Assembly (NCBI RefSeq): GCF_000963945.1
Contig: NZ_BAMW01000057.1
Span: 124,001-188,000 of the forward strand
Direction: 5' to 3'
DNA from: Acetobacter indonesiensis
GTDB lineage: Bacteria > Pseudomonadota > Alphaproteobacteria > Acetobacterales > Acetobacteraceae
Length of the DNA stretch: 64,000 nt
The translations under genes were made by a program, and so were the position numbers. Below the pieces are notes generated by a model that was not told where the DNA came from, ran no database searches, and was given only the letters and a program-made list of their open reading frames with translations. Positions 46,387 through 56,940 of this stretch are shown piece after piece (position 1 is the first letter of the stretch; the number at the start of each line of letters is the position of its first letter).

Positions 46387-47934
46387 TTATTTTTTAAGAA
46401 GGTCGAACGGTGCCCAGCTGCGGCCATCGCGGGCCAATAAAGCATCGGCAGATGGGGGGCCACTGCTTCCTGCGTCATATGGGTCTGGCGGAGTGGTCGA
46501 TGCGTCCCACGCTTTCAGCACAGGGTCTACCGCACGCCATGCGGCTTCAATATTATCGGCACGTTGAAACAGGGTCGCATTACCCTGAAGGCAATCATAC
46601 AGAAGGGTTTCGTAGCCAACATTCGGAATACTGCCGAAGCTATCTTCATAGCGAAATTGCGAGACAACTTCCTCGACAATGGTTTCCGGGCCGGGCTGTT
46701 TGGCATTGAAGTGCAAATCAGCCCCTTTTTCGGGGCGGATATTATAGACAAAGCGGTTAGGCACCTGTGGTGTGCCTTCTGCTGTGTGAAATAAGGGGTG
46801 GGGTGTCTGCTTGAACTGCACCACAACTTCCGTCACGCTGGAATTCAGTGCTTTGCCTGTGCGCAGGTAAAAAGGCACACCGGCCCAGCGCCAGGTATCG
46901 ATTTCTATTTTCAGGGCGGTGTAGGTTTCGGTCATACTGTCAGCGGCAACGCCTTTGCTGTCACGGTAGGCAGAAATAGCACGTCCTTCTATGGTGCCAG
47001 CCCGATATTGGCCCCGCACCGCGTTTTCAGGTGAGATGGGCCGAATGGCGTCAAATACGGCCTGTTTGGCGTTTCGTATGGCTTCCGCCTTTAGGGACGA
47101 TGGCGGTTCCATAGCCACAAGTGCCAGTATCTGGAATAAATGGTTGGGCACCATGTCTCTTAAAGCGCCCGTCGCATCGTAAAACGCGCCACGCCCTTCA
47201 ACCGAGAGAAGCTCGGCAGCGGTAATCTGAATGTGGTCTATGTAATCACGCCGCCAGAGTGGGTCGAACAGCAGATTGCTGAACCGCAGAGCCAGAAGGT
47301 TCTGCACGGTCTCCTTCCCCAGAAAATGATCCACGCGATAGATCTGGGATTCTTTCAGAAACGAAAGCAGATGGGCATTCAGGGCCTGTGCGGATTGCAG
47401 GTCTGTGCCAAACGGTTTTTCAATGACCAGCCGACGGAAGTGGTCATCGGTTTCTGTCAGAAGACCGGCTTTTGCCAGTGTCTCGGCGGCGGGTTCAAAA
47501 AAACGAGGTGGGGTGGCCAGATAAAAAACCGCACTCCGGTCTGCGATGTCGGCGCAGAGAGGAGCCAGAGCCTCGGCTGAGGTAAAATCAAGCGCGCGAT
47601 ATGTCATGCGCTCGGTCAGCCATGACCATGCCTTTTCATCTATGCTGGGCGTATAGAATTCGGCGTGGCTGTCTTTGGTGAAGGTTTCAATCTTTGCCCG
47701 AAGTGAACCGACCCATTCCTCGGTTGTGTGATCTTCCAGGCTGACGCCAATAATCTGAAAGTCATCAGGCAGAAATCCGTTGCACGTCAGGTCATACAGG
47801 GCGGGCACAAGCAGGCGATGGGTCAGATCTCCCCCAGCCCCGAGGATAACAAGAGTGCCTGCCGGGGCAGGCTGCGTCGCGACAGGGGCCACCAACGGGC
47901 CACGAGTAGGCGGGAGAGACGGTGACACAACCAA
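46387..47934 (-). CDS. zwf: Glucose-6-phosphate 1-dehydrogenase
   Basis: Zwf opens the oxidative pentose-phosphate pathway, the main sugar route in acetic acid bacteria, and makes NADPH. The nucleotide-binding motif is VILGAGGDLTHRLL and the active-site signature is YRVDHFLGKE with the catalytic His. The frame is open to a GTG at 47973, but AAGGAG at 47942-47947 lies 7 nt before TTG 47934, which gives 515 residues; GTG 47928 is also possible. No pgl or gnd gene is adjacent. Confidence 0.9.
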   Translation of the reverse strand: MVVSPSLPPTRGPLVAPVATQPAPAGTLVILGAGGDLTHRLLVPALYDLTCNGFLPDDFQIIGVSLEDHTTEEWVGSLRAKIETFTKDSHAEFYTPSIDEKAWSWLTERMTYRALDFTSAEALAPLCADIADRSAVFYLATPPRFFEPAAETLAKAGLLTETDDHFRRLVIEKPFGTDLQSAQALNAHLLSFLKESQIYRVDHFLGKETVQNLLALRFSNLLFDPLWRRDYIDHIQITAAELLSVEGRGAFYDATGALRDMVPNHLFQILALVAMEPPSSLKAEAIRNAKQAVFDAIRPISPENAVRGQYRAGTIEGRAISAYRDSKGVAADSMTETYTALKIEIDTWRWAGVPFYLRTGKALNSSVTEVVVQFKQTPHPLFHTAEGTPQVPNRFVYNIRPEKGADLHFNAKQPGPETIVEEVVSQFRYEDSFGSIPNVGYETLLYDCLQGNATLFQRADNIEAAWRAVDPVLKAWDASTTPPDPYDAGSSGPPSADALLARDGRSWAPFDLLKK

Positions 47935-48108
47935 AACGATTCTCCTTAAGGGCGTTACGCTAAAGAATGTCACACACCGGAAGAAAAACGGGCGCGGTGC
48001 CTGCTTGCTGGGGTGGTGGCAATTCCATTTATGCCCGGCTTGGTCTAGATTCTCGGCCCGGTCAGGCTTTCGACAAGAACAGAAGATAACAAAGAGATAG
48101 GTGGAGTT

Positions 48109-49131
48109 ATGGGGTATCGGGTTGCAGTTGTAGGGGCCACAGGCGCTGTTGGGCGTGAAATCTTAAAGACTCTGGCGGAACGGGAGTTCCCGGTTGATGA
48201 GATTGTGGCTCTTGCTTCCCCGCGGTCTACAGGGCGTGAAGTGTCTTTTGGTGACAAGACTCTGAAAGTTCAGAATCTTGAAACCTTTGACTTTACGGGC
48301 TGGGATGTAGGGCTGTTTTCTCCCGGTGGGGCCGTTTCTGCCAAATATGCCCCTATTGCCGCCAAGGCTGGGTGCGTGGTGATTGATAACACCTCCCACT
48401 TCCGGATGGAGCCAGACGTGCCGCTGGTGGTGCCGGAAGTGAACCCCGATGCCTTGAAGCGCATGAAGCGCAATATTATTGCCAACCCCAACTGTTCGAC
48501 CATTCAGATGCTGGTGGCGCTGAAGCCCCTACATGACCTGTTCACGCTCAAACGCGTTGTGGTGTCTACCTATCAGGCAGTTGCCGGTGCGGGTAAGGAC
48601 GGCATGGACGAACTGTTTGCCCAGACTCGGGGCAGTTTCGTGAATGACCCGCCGAAAATTGAGCAGTTCCAGAAACAGATTGCGTTCAACTGCATTCCGC
48701 AGATTGATCGCTTCATGGATGATGGTGCCACCAAGGAAGAGTGGAAAATGACGGTCGAGACCAAAAAGATTCTCGACCCCGATATTGCCGTCATTGCAAC
48801 CTGTGTGCGTGTGCCGGTGTTTATTGGTCATTCAGAAGCCGTGGTGGCGGAGTTTGAAGAACCCGTTGACATCAAGCGGGCGCGTGAAGCGCTGCGTGAG
48901 GCCGATGGCGTGATTCTACGCGATGAACGTGAAGACGGCGGCTATGTGACTCCGATTGAATGCGTGGGGGAAGACGCAACCTACGTGTCACGCCTTCGTG
49001 TCGACCCTACGGTGCCAAATGGTCTCGCCTTCTGGTGTGTGTCCGATAATCTGCGGAAAGGTGCGGCTCTGAACGCAGTTCAGATTGCCGAAACCATGGT
49101 TGCGCTCGACCTCCTGCCTAAACACGGCTGA
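48109..49131 (+). CDS. asd: Aspartate-semialdehyde dehydrogenase
   Basis: A 340-residue Asd that reduces aspartyl phosphate to the semialdehyde on the way to lysine, threonine and methionine. It starts RVAVVGATGAVGREI; the nucleophile Cys129 lies in NPNCSTIQ. The C-terminal half shows a dimerisation domain with CIPQIDRFMDDGATKEEWKM and VPVFIGHSEAV. The gene stands alone, 138 bp before sdhC. Confidence 0.95.
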   Translation: MGYRVAVVGATGAVGREILKTLAEREFPVDEIVALASPRSTGREVSFGDKTLKVQNLETFDFTGWDVGLFSPGGAVSAKYAPIAAKAGCVVIDNTSHFRMEPDVPLVVPEVNPDALKRMKRNIIANPNCSTIQMLVALKPLHDLFTLKRVVVSTYQAVAGAGKDGMDELFAQTRGSFVNDPPKIEQFQKQIAFNCIPQIDRFMDDGATKEEWKMTVETKKILDPDIAVIATCVRVPVFIGHSEAVVAEFEEPVDIKRAREALREADGVILRDEREDGGYVTPIECVGEDATYVSRLRVDPTVPNGLAFWCVSDNLRKGAALNAVQIAETMVALDLLPKHG

Positions 49132-49269
49132 GTGAGGCTGCTCCGCCTCTCGGTCTCGTGTTGCGTGACCGAATTGACCGCTTAGCAGGCGGGGCGTAGG
49201 ACGAAATCAATGCAGAAACGCTGGCACTAAGCCAGTGTAGGGATAGACGGACGGGATACGAGGCTGACA

Positions 49270-49743
49270 ATGCAGGATATCCGGAAGGCGCTCTACGTAG
49301 GGAGCCGAAGTGACGGCAGACTGATTCAGCGGCCTATGTCGCCGCATCTGCAAATTTACCGCTATCGGCTCTCTATGGTTCTTTCCATTTCGAACCGAAT
49401 TACCGGTGTTGTGGCAACGGGTGGGGCTGCGCTTGGCGTTTTGTGGCTTTCTGCCGCTGCCAAAGGGCCGAAATCTTTCGAAACGGCACGTAAGGTGACA
49501 GGCAACCCGCTGGGGCAGCTTGTTCTGATCGGCTGGCTGGCATCTGTCGTGTACCATACGGTGGGTGGCATCCGGCATCTGATCTGGGATAGCGGCCACC
49601 GCTACGACAAAACTGAAATCAACAAGGATGGCCCTGTTGCTGTTGGGGTAACCGCAGGTGTCAGCACTGTTCTGGCTGCCGGCCTGCTGTGTGTCGCAGG
49701 TGGGCGGGCCCGTGCCCGCGCCAAGGCAAGAAAGGCAGGCTGA
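49270..49743 (+). CDS. sdhC: Succinate dehydrogenase cytochrome b556 subunit
   Basis: A 157-residue membrane anchor with three hydrophobic segments. RPMSPHLQIYRYRLSMVLSISNRITG is the SdhC signature, and the likely heme-ligand His is in VYHTVGGIRHLIWD. It anchors SdhAB in the inner membrane and passes electrons to ubiquinone. First gene of sdhCDAB; sdhD starts 1 nt after its stop. Confidence 0.93.
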   Translation: MQDIRKALYVGSRSDGRLIQRPMSPHLQIYRYRLSMVLSISNRITGVVATGGAALGVLWLSAAAKGPKSFETARKVTGNPLGQLVLIGWLASVVYHTVGGIRHLIWDSGHRYDKTEINKDGPVAVGVTAGVSTVLAAGLLCVAGGRARARAKARKAG

Positions 49744-49744
49744 G

Positions 49745-50161
49745 ATGAACGCTTCACCCTCACATATTGAAGTCATGCGCTCCCAGCTTGGTCGGGCGCG
49801 CGGGCTTGGCGCTGGTGGATCAGGTGTTGGCCATTGGTGGGCTGAACGCGTATCTGCCGCAACGCTTCTGCCACTTTCAACGTGGTTTATCGTTCAGATG
49901 TTCCGCCTTGGCGGGGCTGATCATGCCGAAGTGGTCAAATGGGGTGGCAAGCCCGTTAATGCGACCATGCTGGCGGCGCTGATTATCACGACATTCTACC
50001 ACGCCCAGATGGGCCTGCAGGTGATTGTCGATGACTATGTGCATGGCAAGGCGCATCTGCCAGCACGTATTCTGGTGAAAATCGGAACGTCCTTGATCGG
50101 GCTTCTGGGCGTGTTTGCCATCATCAAGCTGGTGGCTGCGGGCAATAGCCAGAAATCCTGA
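49745..50161 (+). CDS. sdhD: Succinate dehydrogenase membrane anchor subunit
   Basis: The 138-residue product has three transmembrane helices and the SdhD pattern: RSQLGRARGLGAGGSGVGHWWAERVSA, then a helix-2 region with FYHAQMGLQVIVDDYVHG containing the heme-ligand His. The ATG at 49745 follows the sdhC stop by 1 nt; sequence upstream in the frame is antisense to SdhC-like content and not used. Confidence 0.93.
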   Translation: MNASPSHIEVMRSQLGRARGLGAGGSGVGHWWAERVSAATLLPLSTWFIVQMFRLGGADHAEVVKWGGKPVNATMLAALIITTFYHAQMGLQVIVDDYVHGKAHLPARILVKIGTSLIGLLGVFAIIKLVAAGNSQKS

Positions 50162-50259
50162 AGAAATCTGAACCTTTGTGCTGCCCTGCTATGTTTTGGC
50201 GTGGGCGGTGCAGTTCCTGAAGATATGACAGGCCGAACGCACATGGGAGCGCCGTCACG

Positions 50260-52071
50260 ATGAATGCCAATACCTCTCCTTCTCGGGGAGCCTACCGGAT
50301 TATCGACCACGCTTATGATGTTGTGGTTGTGGGTGCAGGCGGGTCCGGCCTGCGTGCAACGCTGGGCATGGGGGCCGCTGGCCTGAAAACCGCCTGCGTG
50401 ACCAAAGTTTTCCCGACACGAAGCCACACGGTTGCCGCACAGGGCGGTATCGGTGCTTCACTGGGTAACATGGCCGAAGATAACTGGCGCTGGCACATGT
50501 ATGACACCGTAAAGGGGTCAGACTGGCTGGGTGATCAGGACGCCATTGAGTTCATGTGCCGTGAAGCCGTGCCTGCTGTGCAGGAACTGGAACATTTTGG
50601 TGTTCCGTTCTCCCGCACGGAAGATGGTAAAATCTATCAGCGCCCGTTTGGTGGGCACATGAGCGACTTTGGTAAGGCCCCCGTGCCGCGTGCCTGCGCC
50701 GCGGCTGACCGTACCGGCCATGCCATTTTGCACACGCTGTACCAGCAGTGCCTGAAGCATAACGTCGAATTTTTTGTCGAATATTTCGCCATTGATCTGA
50801 TCATGGATGAAGAAGGCGCTTGCCGCGGTGTAATCGCCTGGTGTCAGGATGACGGCACGATCCATCGCTTCAATGCGAAAATGGTGGTGCTCGCGACTGG
50901 TGGGTATGGTCGTGCTTATCAGTCCTGCACATCGGCTCATACCTGCACGGGTGATGGCGGCGGCATGGCCATGCGTGCTGGCCTGCCCACGCAGGATATG
51001 GAGTTTGTTCAGTTCCACCCCACCGGCATTTACCCGGCAGGCTGTCTGCTGACGGAAGGTTGCCGTGGGGAAGGTGGTTATCTGACCAACTCTGAAGGTG
51101 AACGCTTTATGGAGCGTTATGCGCCGACAGCGAAAGACCTTGCCTCCCGTGACGTGGTGTCTCGTGCCATGACGATCGAGATTAAGGAAGGTCGCGGTGT
51201 CGGGTCGAAGAAAGACCATATCATGATGCATCTTGAGCATCTGGGGTCTGACCTTCTGCACCAGCGTCTGCCCGGGATTATTGAAACAGCCCGTATTTTC
51301 GCGGGTGTGGATGTAACCAAGGAACCAGTGCCGGTTCTGCCGACAGTGCACTATAATATGGGTGGTATCCCCACCAATATTCATGGCGAAGTGGTGCGCC
51401 CGACAGCCGATAATCCGGATGCCGTTGTGCCCGGTCTGATGGCCGTTGGTGAAGCCGCCTGCGTATCTGTGCATGGGGCTAACCGTCTGGGCACGAACTC
51501 ACTGCTTGATCTTATTGTGTTTGGCCGTGCTGCTGCCCGTCGTGCGGCTGAAATTGTCAAACCGACCGATTTTGTGAAGCCGCTGCCTGCTGGGGCTGGT
51601 GAAGCTGCGCTCGATCGTCTGGACAAACTGCGCTACGCCAAAGGTGGTACGAAGGTTTCGGCTATGCGTGACCGCCTACAGCGTGACATGCAGGCGCATG
51701 CCGCCGTGTTCCGTACGCAGGAAAGCCTTCAGGAAGGCGTGGACAAGATCCGCGATATCTGGAGCGGCCTGGGTGATATTTCTGTCGCTGACACCTCCTT
51801 GATCTGGAACAGTGACCTGATGGAAGCGCTGGAGTTTGAAAACCTTCTGGCCAACGCCACGGTGACACTGGAAAGCGGTCTGGCCCGGCATGAAAGCCGC
51901 GGAGCCCACGCACGGGATGACTTCCCTGACCGTGACGACAAGGAGTGGATGAAGCACTCTGTTTCCTGGTTGGATGACAAAGGCGGTGTCGAGCTGACTT
52001 ATCGTCCGGTTCATATGAAGACCCTGACAGACGATGTTGAGGTCTTCCCACCCAAAAAGCGCGTTTACTGA
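50260..52071 (+). CDS. sdhA: Succinate dehydrogenase flavoprotein subunit
   Basis: A 603-residue SdhA with FAD covalently bound at the His in [18 protein letters not shown]. It shows the FAD fold [15 protein letters not shown], the [24 protein letters not shown] region, an active-site Arg/His set in [20 protein letters not shown], and the C-terminal helical domain. It oxidises succinate to fumarate. Confidence 0.97.
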   Translation: MNANTSPSRGAYRIIDHAYDVVVVGAGGSGLRATLGMGAAGLKTACVTKVFPTRSHTVAAQGGIGASLGNMAEDNWRWHMYDTVKGSDWLGDQDAIEFMCREAVPAVQELEHFGVPFSRTEDGKIYQRPFGGHMSDFGKAPVPRACAAADRTGHAILHTLYQQCLKHNVEFFVEYFAIDLIMDEEGACRGVIAWCQDDGTIHRFNAKMVVLATGGYGRAYQSCTSAHTCTGDGGGMAMRAGLPTQDMEFVQFHPTGIYPAGCLLTEGCRGEGGYLTNSEGERFMERYAPTAKDLASRDVVSRAMTIEIKEGRGVGSKKDHIMMHLEHLGSDLLHQRLPGIIETARIFAGVDVTKEPVPVLPTVHYNMGGIPTNIHGEVVRPTADNPDAVVPGLMAVGEAACVSVHGANRLGTNSLLDLIVFGRAAARRAAEIVKPTDFVKPLPAGAGEAALDRLDKLRYAKGGTKVSAMRDRLQRDMQAHAAVFRTQESLQEGVDKIRDIWSGLGDISVADTSLIWNSDLMEALEFENLLANATVTLESGLARHESRGAHARDDFPDRDDKEWMKHSVSWLDDKGGVELTYRPVHMKTLTDDVEVFPPKKRVY

Positions 52072-52107
52072 TCTGCCGGCACGAACGGGCGAATAAGGGA
52101 GGCAAAG

Positions 52108-52890
52108 ATGGTTGAACTCAGACTGCCGCGCAACAGCGAGATCGGGAAAGGCAAAACCTTTCCCGCGCCAGCCGGGGCTAAAAACGTCAGAACATTCAAG
52201 GTGTATCGTTGGACACCGGATGATGACAAAAATCCGGTTGTTGATTCCTACGAACTTGATCTTGATACAATTGGTCCGATGGTGCTTGACGCCATTATCC
52301 ATATCAAGAACGAGGTCGACCCGACCCTGACCTTCCGGCGGTCCTGCCGTGAAGGGATCTGCGGGTCCTGTGCGATGAACATTGACGGTGAAAACACGCT
52401 GGCGTGTCTGAAGCCGATCAAGGACATTAAGGGCGATGTGCGGATTTATCCTCTGCCACATATGCCGATTGTTAAAGACCTTGTTTCAAACCTTGATGGT
52501 GCCTATGCGCAGTTGCGCTCCATTGAGCCATGGATGAAGTCTGACAGCGCGCCGCCACCCGATGGCGAACGCAAGCAGAGCATCGAAGAACGTGAAAAGC
52601 TGGATGGGATGTGGGAGTGCATTCTGTGCTTCTGCTGCACAACATCCTGCCCGTCTTACTGGTGGAACGGGGACCGCTATCTAGGCCCAGCCGTGCTTCT
52701 GGCAGCGTATCGCTGGATTGCGGATAGTCGTGACGAACATACAGGCGACCGTCTGGATGCGTTGGAAGACACATTCAAACTCTATGCCTGCCGTACCATT
52801 ATGAACTGCACCCAGACCTGCCCCAAAGGCCTTAACCCGGCCAAAGCGATTGGGCGCATCAAGGAATTGCAGATTGAGCGTAAACTTTAA
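52108..52890 (+). CDS. sdhB: Succinate dehydrogenase iron-sulfur subunit
   Basis: A 260-residue SdhB with three cluster motifs in order: CREGICGSC...LAC for [2Fe-2S], [12 protein letters not shown] for [4Fe-4S] and [17 protein letters not shown] for [3Fe-4S]. It relays electrons from SdhA to the membrane quinone site. It is the last gene of the operon, followed by a strong terminator. Confidence 0.97.
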   Translation: MVELRLPRNSEIGKGKTFPAPAGAKNVRTFKVYRWTPDDDKNPVVDSYELDLDTIGPMVLDAIIHIKNEVDPTLTFRRSCREGICGSCAMNIDGENTLACLKPIKDIKGDVRIYPLPHMPIVKDLVSNLDGAYAQLRSIEPWMKSDSAPPPDGERKQSIEEREKLDGMWECILCFCCTTSCPSYWWNGDRYLGPAVLLAAYRWIADSRDEHTGDRLDALEDTFKLYACRTIMNCTQTCPKGLNPAKAIGRIKELQIERKL

Positions 52891-52980
52891 GGGATATGCC
52901 CTTAAAGTAGCGACAGCATGACATTAAGCTAACAGCTTTCTGGTCAGAACTAAAGATGCTGTAGATGCTTGTGGTTCAAC

Positions 52981-53017
52981 AAACCCCCGATCTGTCAGGT
53001 GACAGGTCGGGGGTTTT
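52981..53017 (+). terminator. Intrinsic terminator after sdhB
   Basis: AACCCCCGA and CTGTCA pair with TGACAG and TCGGGGGTT with one internal mismatch, and TTTT follows. This is a long and stable stem typical of an operon end. Confidence 0.92.
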
Positions 53018-53081
53018 GTGTTTCTACGGGGGATAGAAACAAAGACGTCAAAGCAGTTATTTCAAAAGGTATTGACTTTTA

Positions 53082-54575
53082 ATGTTTGGAAAATTCAAAA
53101 AATCTGAATTTTTAAGTCAGACGAATACGATCTTTTCTTCCTTTCGTTGTATGTCTTTTCTTGTTTTCCCCATAGCTATTCTCTTTGTAGGTTATCTTCT
53201 TTCTTACGCTATTCTGCCATTTTCAAATGGGGATACGGCTTATTACGTGGTAATTGGCCGGGGCATTCTGCGCGAACATGCGCTGCCCTATAGTTATGCT
53301 TTTGATCATAAACCGCTGGGCGTTTATCTGTTTTATGGTCTTTGGGACAAGCTGGTTCCCTTAACCCACGGTACGTTCCTGTGTCTTGCTTGTCTGCTGA
53401 TGGCTGCTTTTGTTGCGGTTTGTCAGCACTTCTGCTCCTTTAATCGTTGGGTGGCATGGCTTCTGTTGCTGGCTTGCGGGGCTGGTTTCAGCGTGTTGGA
53501 CTCCAATACGGAAACAGTCCTTGTCACGGGTGAAGCCCTGATTCTCAGTTTGCTTTACAGGGGGGTAACTCAGCAAAAGCCCATTCTGTTTTTTCTGGCC
53601 GGGGTTATTCTGTCTTATGTCAGCAATATCAATTACCTTTCGGTTGTTTGCCTGTTTCTGCCCTGCGGTCTGATTTTGCTGTCACCCGGCTGGTTTCGGG
53701 TCAAAAATGTAGCGTTGGCTTTTGTTGGGCTTTGTGCCGGGCTGTGCGTTCTGTTTTCGCCGTACATTCTGGAAGGGCACGGAGCCTTACAGACATATTT
53801 TTCCATGCAGCGGGAGTTTCTCCACCATTATAGTGGTTCGTGGAAAGCGCGGCTTGAAACCGTCCTGTGGAGTATTTTTTACACGCTTGTGTTGAGCCCT
53901 GTTCTGCTCGCTTGGATGAAGGCTTTTCGCCCCGGTTTGCAGATGACGCACCGCAAAGCGTTGATTTTACCACTCTGGTTTGTGTCATCCCTACCCGCGA
54001 CAGTCCTATCAGGGCACCCTTTCGACCATTATTATTTTCTATGCTTCGCCCCAGCCTGCGTCATGCTGGCCTGCCTGTTACAAAAACCCCATATTTTCCC
54101 GCGATATGCGCTGTTACCGCTTGGTATTTTCTCGGTCGTTGAAATGGGCTCTCATATTCATAGAAACATCCGGGAAAGCCTGTATTTAAGCAGAGTAAAT
54201 TATACGGGTATTTCTGATGAAATCGGGAAAAACAAAGTATTGAATATCCGTGCGGATCATACAGTTTTTTATAGCTCAGACCTCCGCCCGTTCGATATTT
54301 ACCTGTTTCAGGATCATGTTGATATTCGCTTCGGGAAAGAAAATGCCTGGAAGCGTTACATGCAGGATTTATTCCATCGACCTGTTTATGTTGTCATGCC
54401 TTATGATGGCTGTGCGCGGCAGAGTGTGGAAGCGCCGGTCTGTCAGTGGCTACAGACGCACTACACCCGTATTTATTCCGTTAATACGCGGCACATTCAT
54501 CAACAGAAATACCAACGTTTTTCTTTGGACCTCTATAAGCTGAACTCACCAGAGCCTCTTCCTTCGGCAGGTTAG
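53082..54575 (+). CDS. GT-C-like polytopic membrane glycosyltransferase, putative
   Basis: A 497-residue protein with about ten transmembrane segments. The first extracytoplasmic loop has NGDTAYYVVIGRGILREHALPYSYAFDHKPLGVYL; the acidic residue and DHKPLG pattern fit the GT-C superfamily (ArnT/PMT-like, GT39/GT83), which transfers sugars from polyprenyl-phosphate carriers. The substrate is unknown. The C-terminal ~120 residues are soluble. No polysaccharide gene cluster surrounds it, and AAAAGG is the only weak ribosome site. Confidence 0.65.
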   Translation: MFGKFKKSEFLSQTNTIFSSFRCMSFLVFPIAILFVGYLLSYAILPFSNGDTAYYVVIGRGILREHALPYSYAFDHKPLGVYLFYGLWDKLVPLTHGTFLCLACLLMAAFVAVCQHFCSFNRWVAWLLLLACGAGFSVLDSNTETVLVTGEALILSLLYRGVTQQKPILFFLAGVILSYVSNINYLSVVCLFLPCGLILLSPGWFRVKNVALAFVGLCAGLCVLFSPYILEGHGALQTYFSMQREFLHHYSGSWKARLETVLWSIFYTLVLSPVLLAWMKAFRPGLQMTHRKALILPLWFVSSLPATVLSGHPFDHYYFLCFAPACVMLACLLQKPHIFPRYALLPLGIFSVVEMGSHIHRNIRESLYLSRVNYTGISDEIGKNKVLNIRADHTVFYSSDLRPFDIYLFQDHVDIRFGKENAWKRYMQDLFHRPVYVVMPYDGCARQSVEAPVCQWLQTHYTRIYSVNTRHIHQQKYQRFSLDLYKLNSPEPLPSAG

Positions 54576-54690
54576 CCTCTTTGCTTAGGGCATGCCTGAA
54601 GGGATAGAAGAATAGTCTTCTATGCTGCTCCGCGCGGCTGGGTACAAGCAGACGTGTAAAAGCGGACAATACTGGATGTCAGGGGGAAAG

Positions 54691-55200
54691 ATGCCCATAA
54701 GAAATGCAACCGAGGCAGATGCCGCCAGTATTGCCGGTATCTACAATCATGCCGTGCAACACACGACCGCTATCTGGAATGATCAGGTCGTGGATGTTCC
54801 CAACCGTGTGGTATGGTTGCATGACCGTCAGGCCGCAGGTTTCCCCGTGCTGGTTATGCAGAATGCAGATGGACAAGTGACAGGATACGCCAGCTACGGG
54901 CCATGGCGGGCGTTTGACGGGTATCGTCACACAGTCGAGCACTCCGTTTATGTGCATCCAGACCATCATCGGAAAGGCATTGGGCAGGAATTGATGCGCG
55001 CGCTGATTGAGCAAGCCAAACGCCAAGGGCTGCATATCATGGTCGCGGGCATAGAGGCAGGCAATGCGGGGTCAATCGTGCTGCATCGCAGGCTTGGGTT
55101 TGAAGATAATGGCACCATGCAGCAGGTAGGCTGTAAGTTTGGACGCTGGCTTGACCTGACTTTCATGACATTGCGGCTGGATGCACGTCCCAACCCGTAG
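54691..55200 (+). CDS. GNAT N-acetyltransferase, phosphinothricin-acetyltransferase-like
   Basis: A 169-residue GNAT enzyme related to Pat/YncA, which acetylate phosphinothricin or methionine sulfone. The N-terminus IRNATEADAASIAGIYNHAV is typical, the acetyl-CoA loop is VHPDHHRKGIGQELM, and GCKFGRWLDLTFM is the usual family ending. The ATG at 54691 is preceded closely by AGGGGG; upstream frame-open sequence to 54622 is not conserved. Substrate unproven. Confidence 0.85.
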   Translation: MPIRNATEADAASIAGIYNHAVQHTTAIWNDQVVDVPNRVVWLHDRQAAGFPVLVMQNADGQVTGYASYGPWRAFDGYRHTVEHSVYVHPDHHRKGIGQELMRALIEQAKRQGLHIMVAGIEAGNAGSIVLHRRLGFEDNGTMQQVGCKFGRWLDLTFMTLRLDARPNP

Positions 55201-55246
55201 GAAACCGGGGCGGTAGGGAAAGGATTGTTGACGCCATACGTTTGGG

Positions 55247-55957
55247 GTGGGACACATCATCCCTATTCAGAAAAAACGGGAGCAGCGTACAGTCGTGTTT
55301 GACGGCCAATTGACTTCTCTGGCAGGCCGTACGCGGGCCTGGACCGATAGCCTGTTTGTCGATCATGCCGTGTTTCGGCTGGTCTGGACCAACTTCCATA
55401 CTGTCGTGCCCGGTAAGGTGTATCGCTGTAATCACCCAACCCCAGCCCGGTTAAAGCGGGCCATGCAGCGCTATGGTCTGCGCACGCTGGTTAATCTGCG
55501 GGGGCACCGGAAATGCGGGTCTGACGCACTTTCTCGCTCTACGGCGCAAAAGTTGGGGCTGGCGCATGTTGATATGGCGTTTGAAAGCCGAGGCGCCCCG
55601 CACCGGGACCGTATTCTGCGTTTTGCCAGTTTGTATCAGCAGATCGACTTTCCCATGTTGATGCATTGTAAATCAGGTGCTGACCGTGCCGGGTTGGCCT
55701 CTGCTTTGGTTATTCTGTTTGAAGGCGGCGATTCAACGCGGGCGCTAAAGGAACTGTCCTGGCGTTTTGGGCATTTCCGTGGGTCGCGCACGGGTATCTT
55801 GGATGCTTTCTTTCTGCGCTATCGGGCAGACGCAGAAGGACGCTTGCCGTTTCTGGACTGGGTGCGTGACGAATACGATGAAGCAGCCCTGAAACGGGAC
55901 TTCGTCGCCGGAAAAATTGCATCGTTCATGACGGATCAGGTGTTGCGTCGCGAATAA
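55247..55957 (+). CDS. Tyrosine/dual-specificity phosphatase-family protein
   Basis: A 236-residue protein with the Cys-phosphatase loop HCKSGADRAGL (Cys141 and Arg147 counted from 55247). The upstream NLRGHRKCG and YRCNHPTPARLKRAM segments resemble the Y_phosphatase3/DSP-like group (Siw14 or protein tyrosine/serine phosphatase family). The target could be a protein or inositol phosphate. The start codon is a GTG without a clear ribosome site; a GTG at 55295 is an alternative. Confidence 0.75.
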   Translation: MGHIIPIQKKREQRTVVFDGQLTSLAGRTRAWTDSLFVDHAVFRLVWTNFHTVVPGKVYRCNHPTPARLKRAMQRYGLRTLVNLRGHRKCGSDALSRSTAQKLGLAHVDMAFESRGAPHRDRILRFASLYQQIDFPMLMHCKSGADRAGLASALVILFEGGDSTRALKELSWRFGHFRGSRTGILDAFFLRYRADAEGRLPFLDWVRDEYDEAALKRDFVAGKIASFMTDQVLRRE

Positions 55958-55990
55958 TGTTTGCTGGGTAAAAAGGGTAAGCGTAACAGC

Positions 55991-56905
55991 ATGACACAGG
56001 CTACGGCACCAGCGGCACCGCACCCTCATTCTCGCAATGCGCTTATTTTTGCGGCTGTTTTGGCGCTAGTGTCCTGGGCCAGTGCGTATCCGGTCGTGCG
56101 GATGGCACTGCCAATGATTGCCCCCATCCCGTTGGCTGCGGCACGTTATGCCGTTGCCGCAACCATTGCGTTAGTCTGGATAGGGTGGGCGCGGCCCAAG
56201 CTTCCGCGCAAGCAGGATATTCCACGTTTTGTGGCCTGTGGGGGCATTGGCATCACGCTCTACAACATTCTGTTTAATGTGGGTGAGCAAACAGTTTCGG
56301 CTGGTGCTGCAAGTTTTCTGATCAGCTTTTCCCCGCTGCTTTCGGCTCTGGTTGCGGTAGTGTTTCTGGGTGAAAAACTGTCACCATGGGGGTGGGTTGG
56401 CTCTTTGGTCAGCTTCTGCGGTGTGGTGCTGATTGCCCGTAGTCAGCCCGGCGGGCTGACATTTGGGTCTGGCGCAGTAGATGTATTGGGCGCGGCCCTT
56501 GCGACAGCATTTTATAATACGCTTCAAAAAAAGCTTGTGGCTTATTATGGGGCTTTGGCGACAACAGCCTATATTCTGATTGTCGGTGCAGTGTTGCTGA
56601 CACCGTGGCTGGCTGACGCTACGCGCAGCTTGCGTGTCTCCGGCCCCAAAACATGGCTGCTTGTTCTGGAACTAGGGGTATGTCCCGCTATTCTGGGGTA
56701 TGGCGCATGGGCTTATATTGTCGGCCAACTGGGTGTCGCTCGGTCTTCTGGCCTATTGTATCTGCTTTCGCCGACCACGCTGGTGCTTGCGTTTCTTTTG
56801 ACAGGGGAAGTGCCGACACCGCGTATTCTGCTTGGGGGTGCCGTAATTCTTGCTGGTGTTGCGGTGATGGCTGCCCGTGGCCGCAGTAAAGCACAGCAGG
56901 TTTAG
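55991..56905 (+). CDS. EamA-family (DMT) transporter
   Basis: A 304-residue inner-membrane protein with ten predicted helices arranged as two EamA repeats (ALVSWASAYPVVRMALPMI at the start of the first; TAFYNTLQKKLVAYYGALATTAYI in the second). Drug/metabolite transporters of this kind usually export amino acids or other metabolites; the substrate is unknown. I use ATG 55991; the frame is open to 55961. Confidence 0.85.
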   Translation: MTQATAPAAPHPHSRNALIFAAVLALVSWASAYPVVRMALPMIAPIPLAAARYAVAATIALVWIGWARPKLPRKQDIPRFVACGGIGITLYNILFNVGEQTVSAGAASFLISFSPLLSALVAVVFLGEKLSPWGWVGSLVSFCGVVLIARSQPGGLTFGSGAVDVLGAALATAFYNTLQKKLVAYYGALATTAYILIVGAVLLTPWLADATRSLRVSGPKTWLLVLELGVCPAILGYGAWAYIVGQLGVARSSGLLYLLSPTTLVLAFLLTGEVPTPRILLGGAVILAGVAVMAARGRSKAQQV

Positions 56906-56940
56906 AAAGTAGCTTTAAAAGGAACGATCTATTAAAAAAC

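Noticed and set aside
50518-51474. 318-codon frame opposite sdhA
   Set aside because: It lies entirely antisense to sdhA, with a His-rich composition typical of the reverse strand of GC-biased codons.
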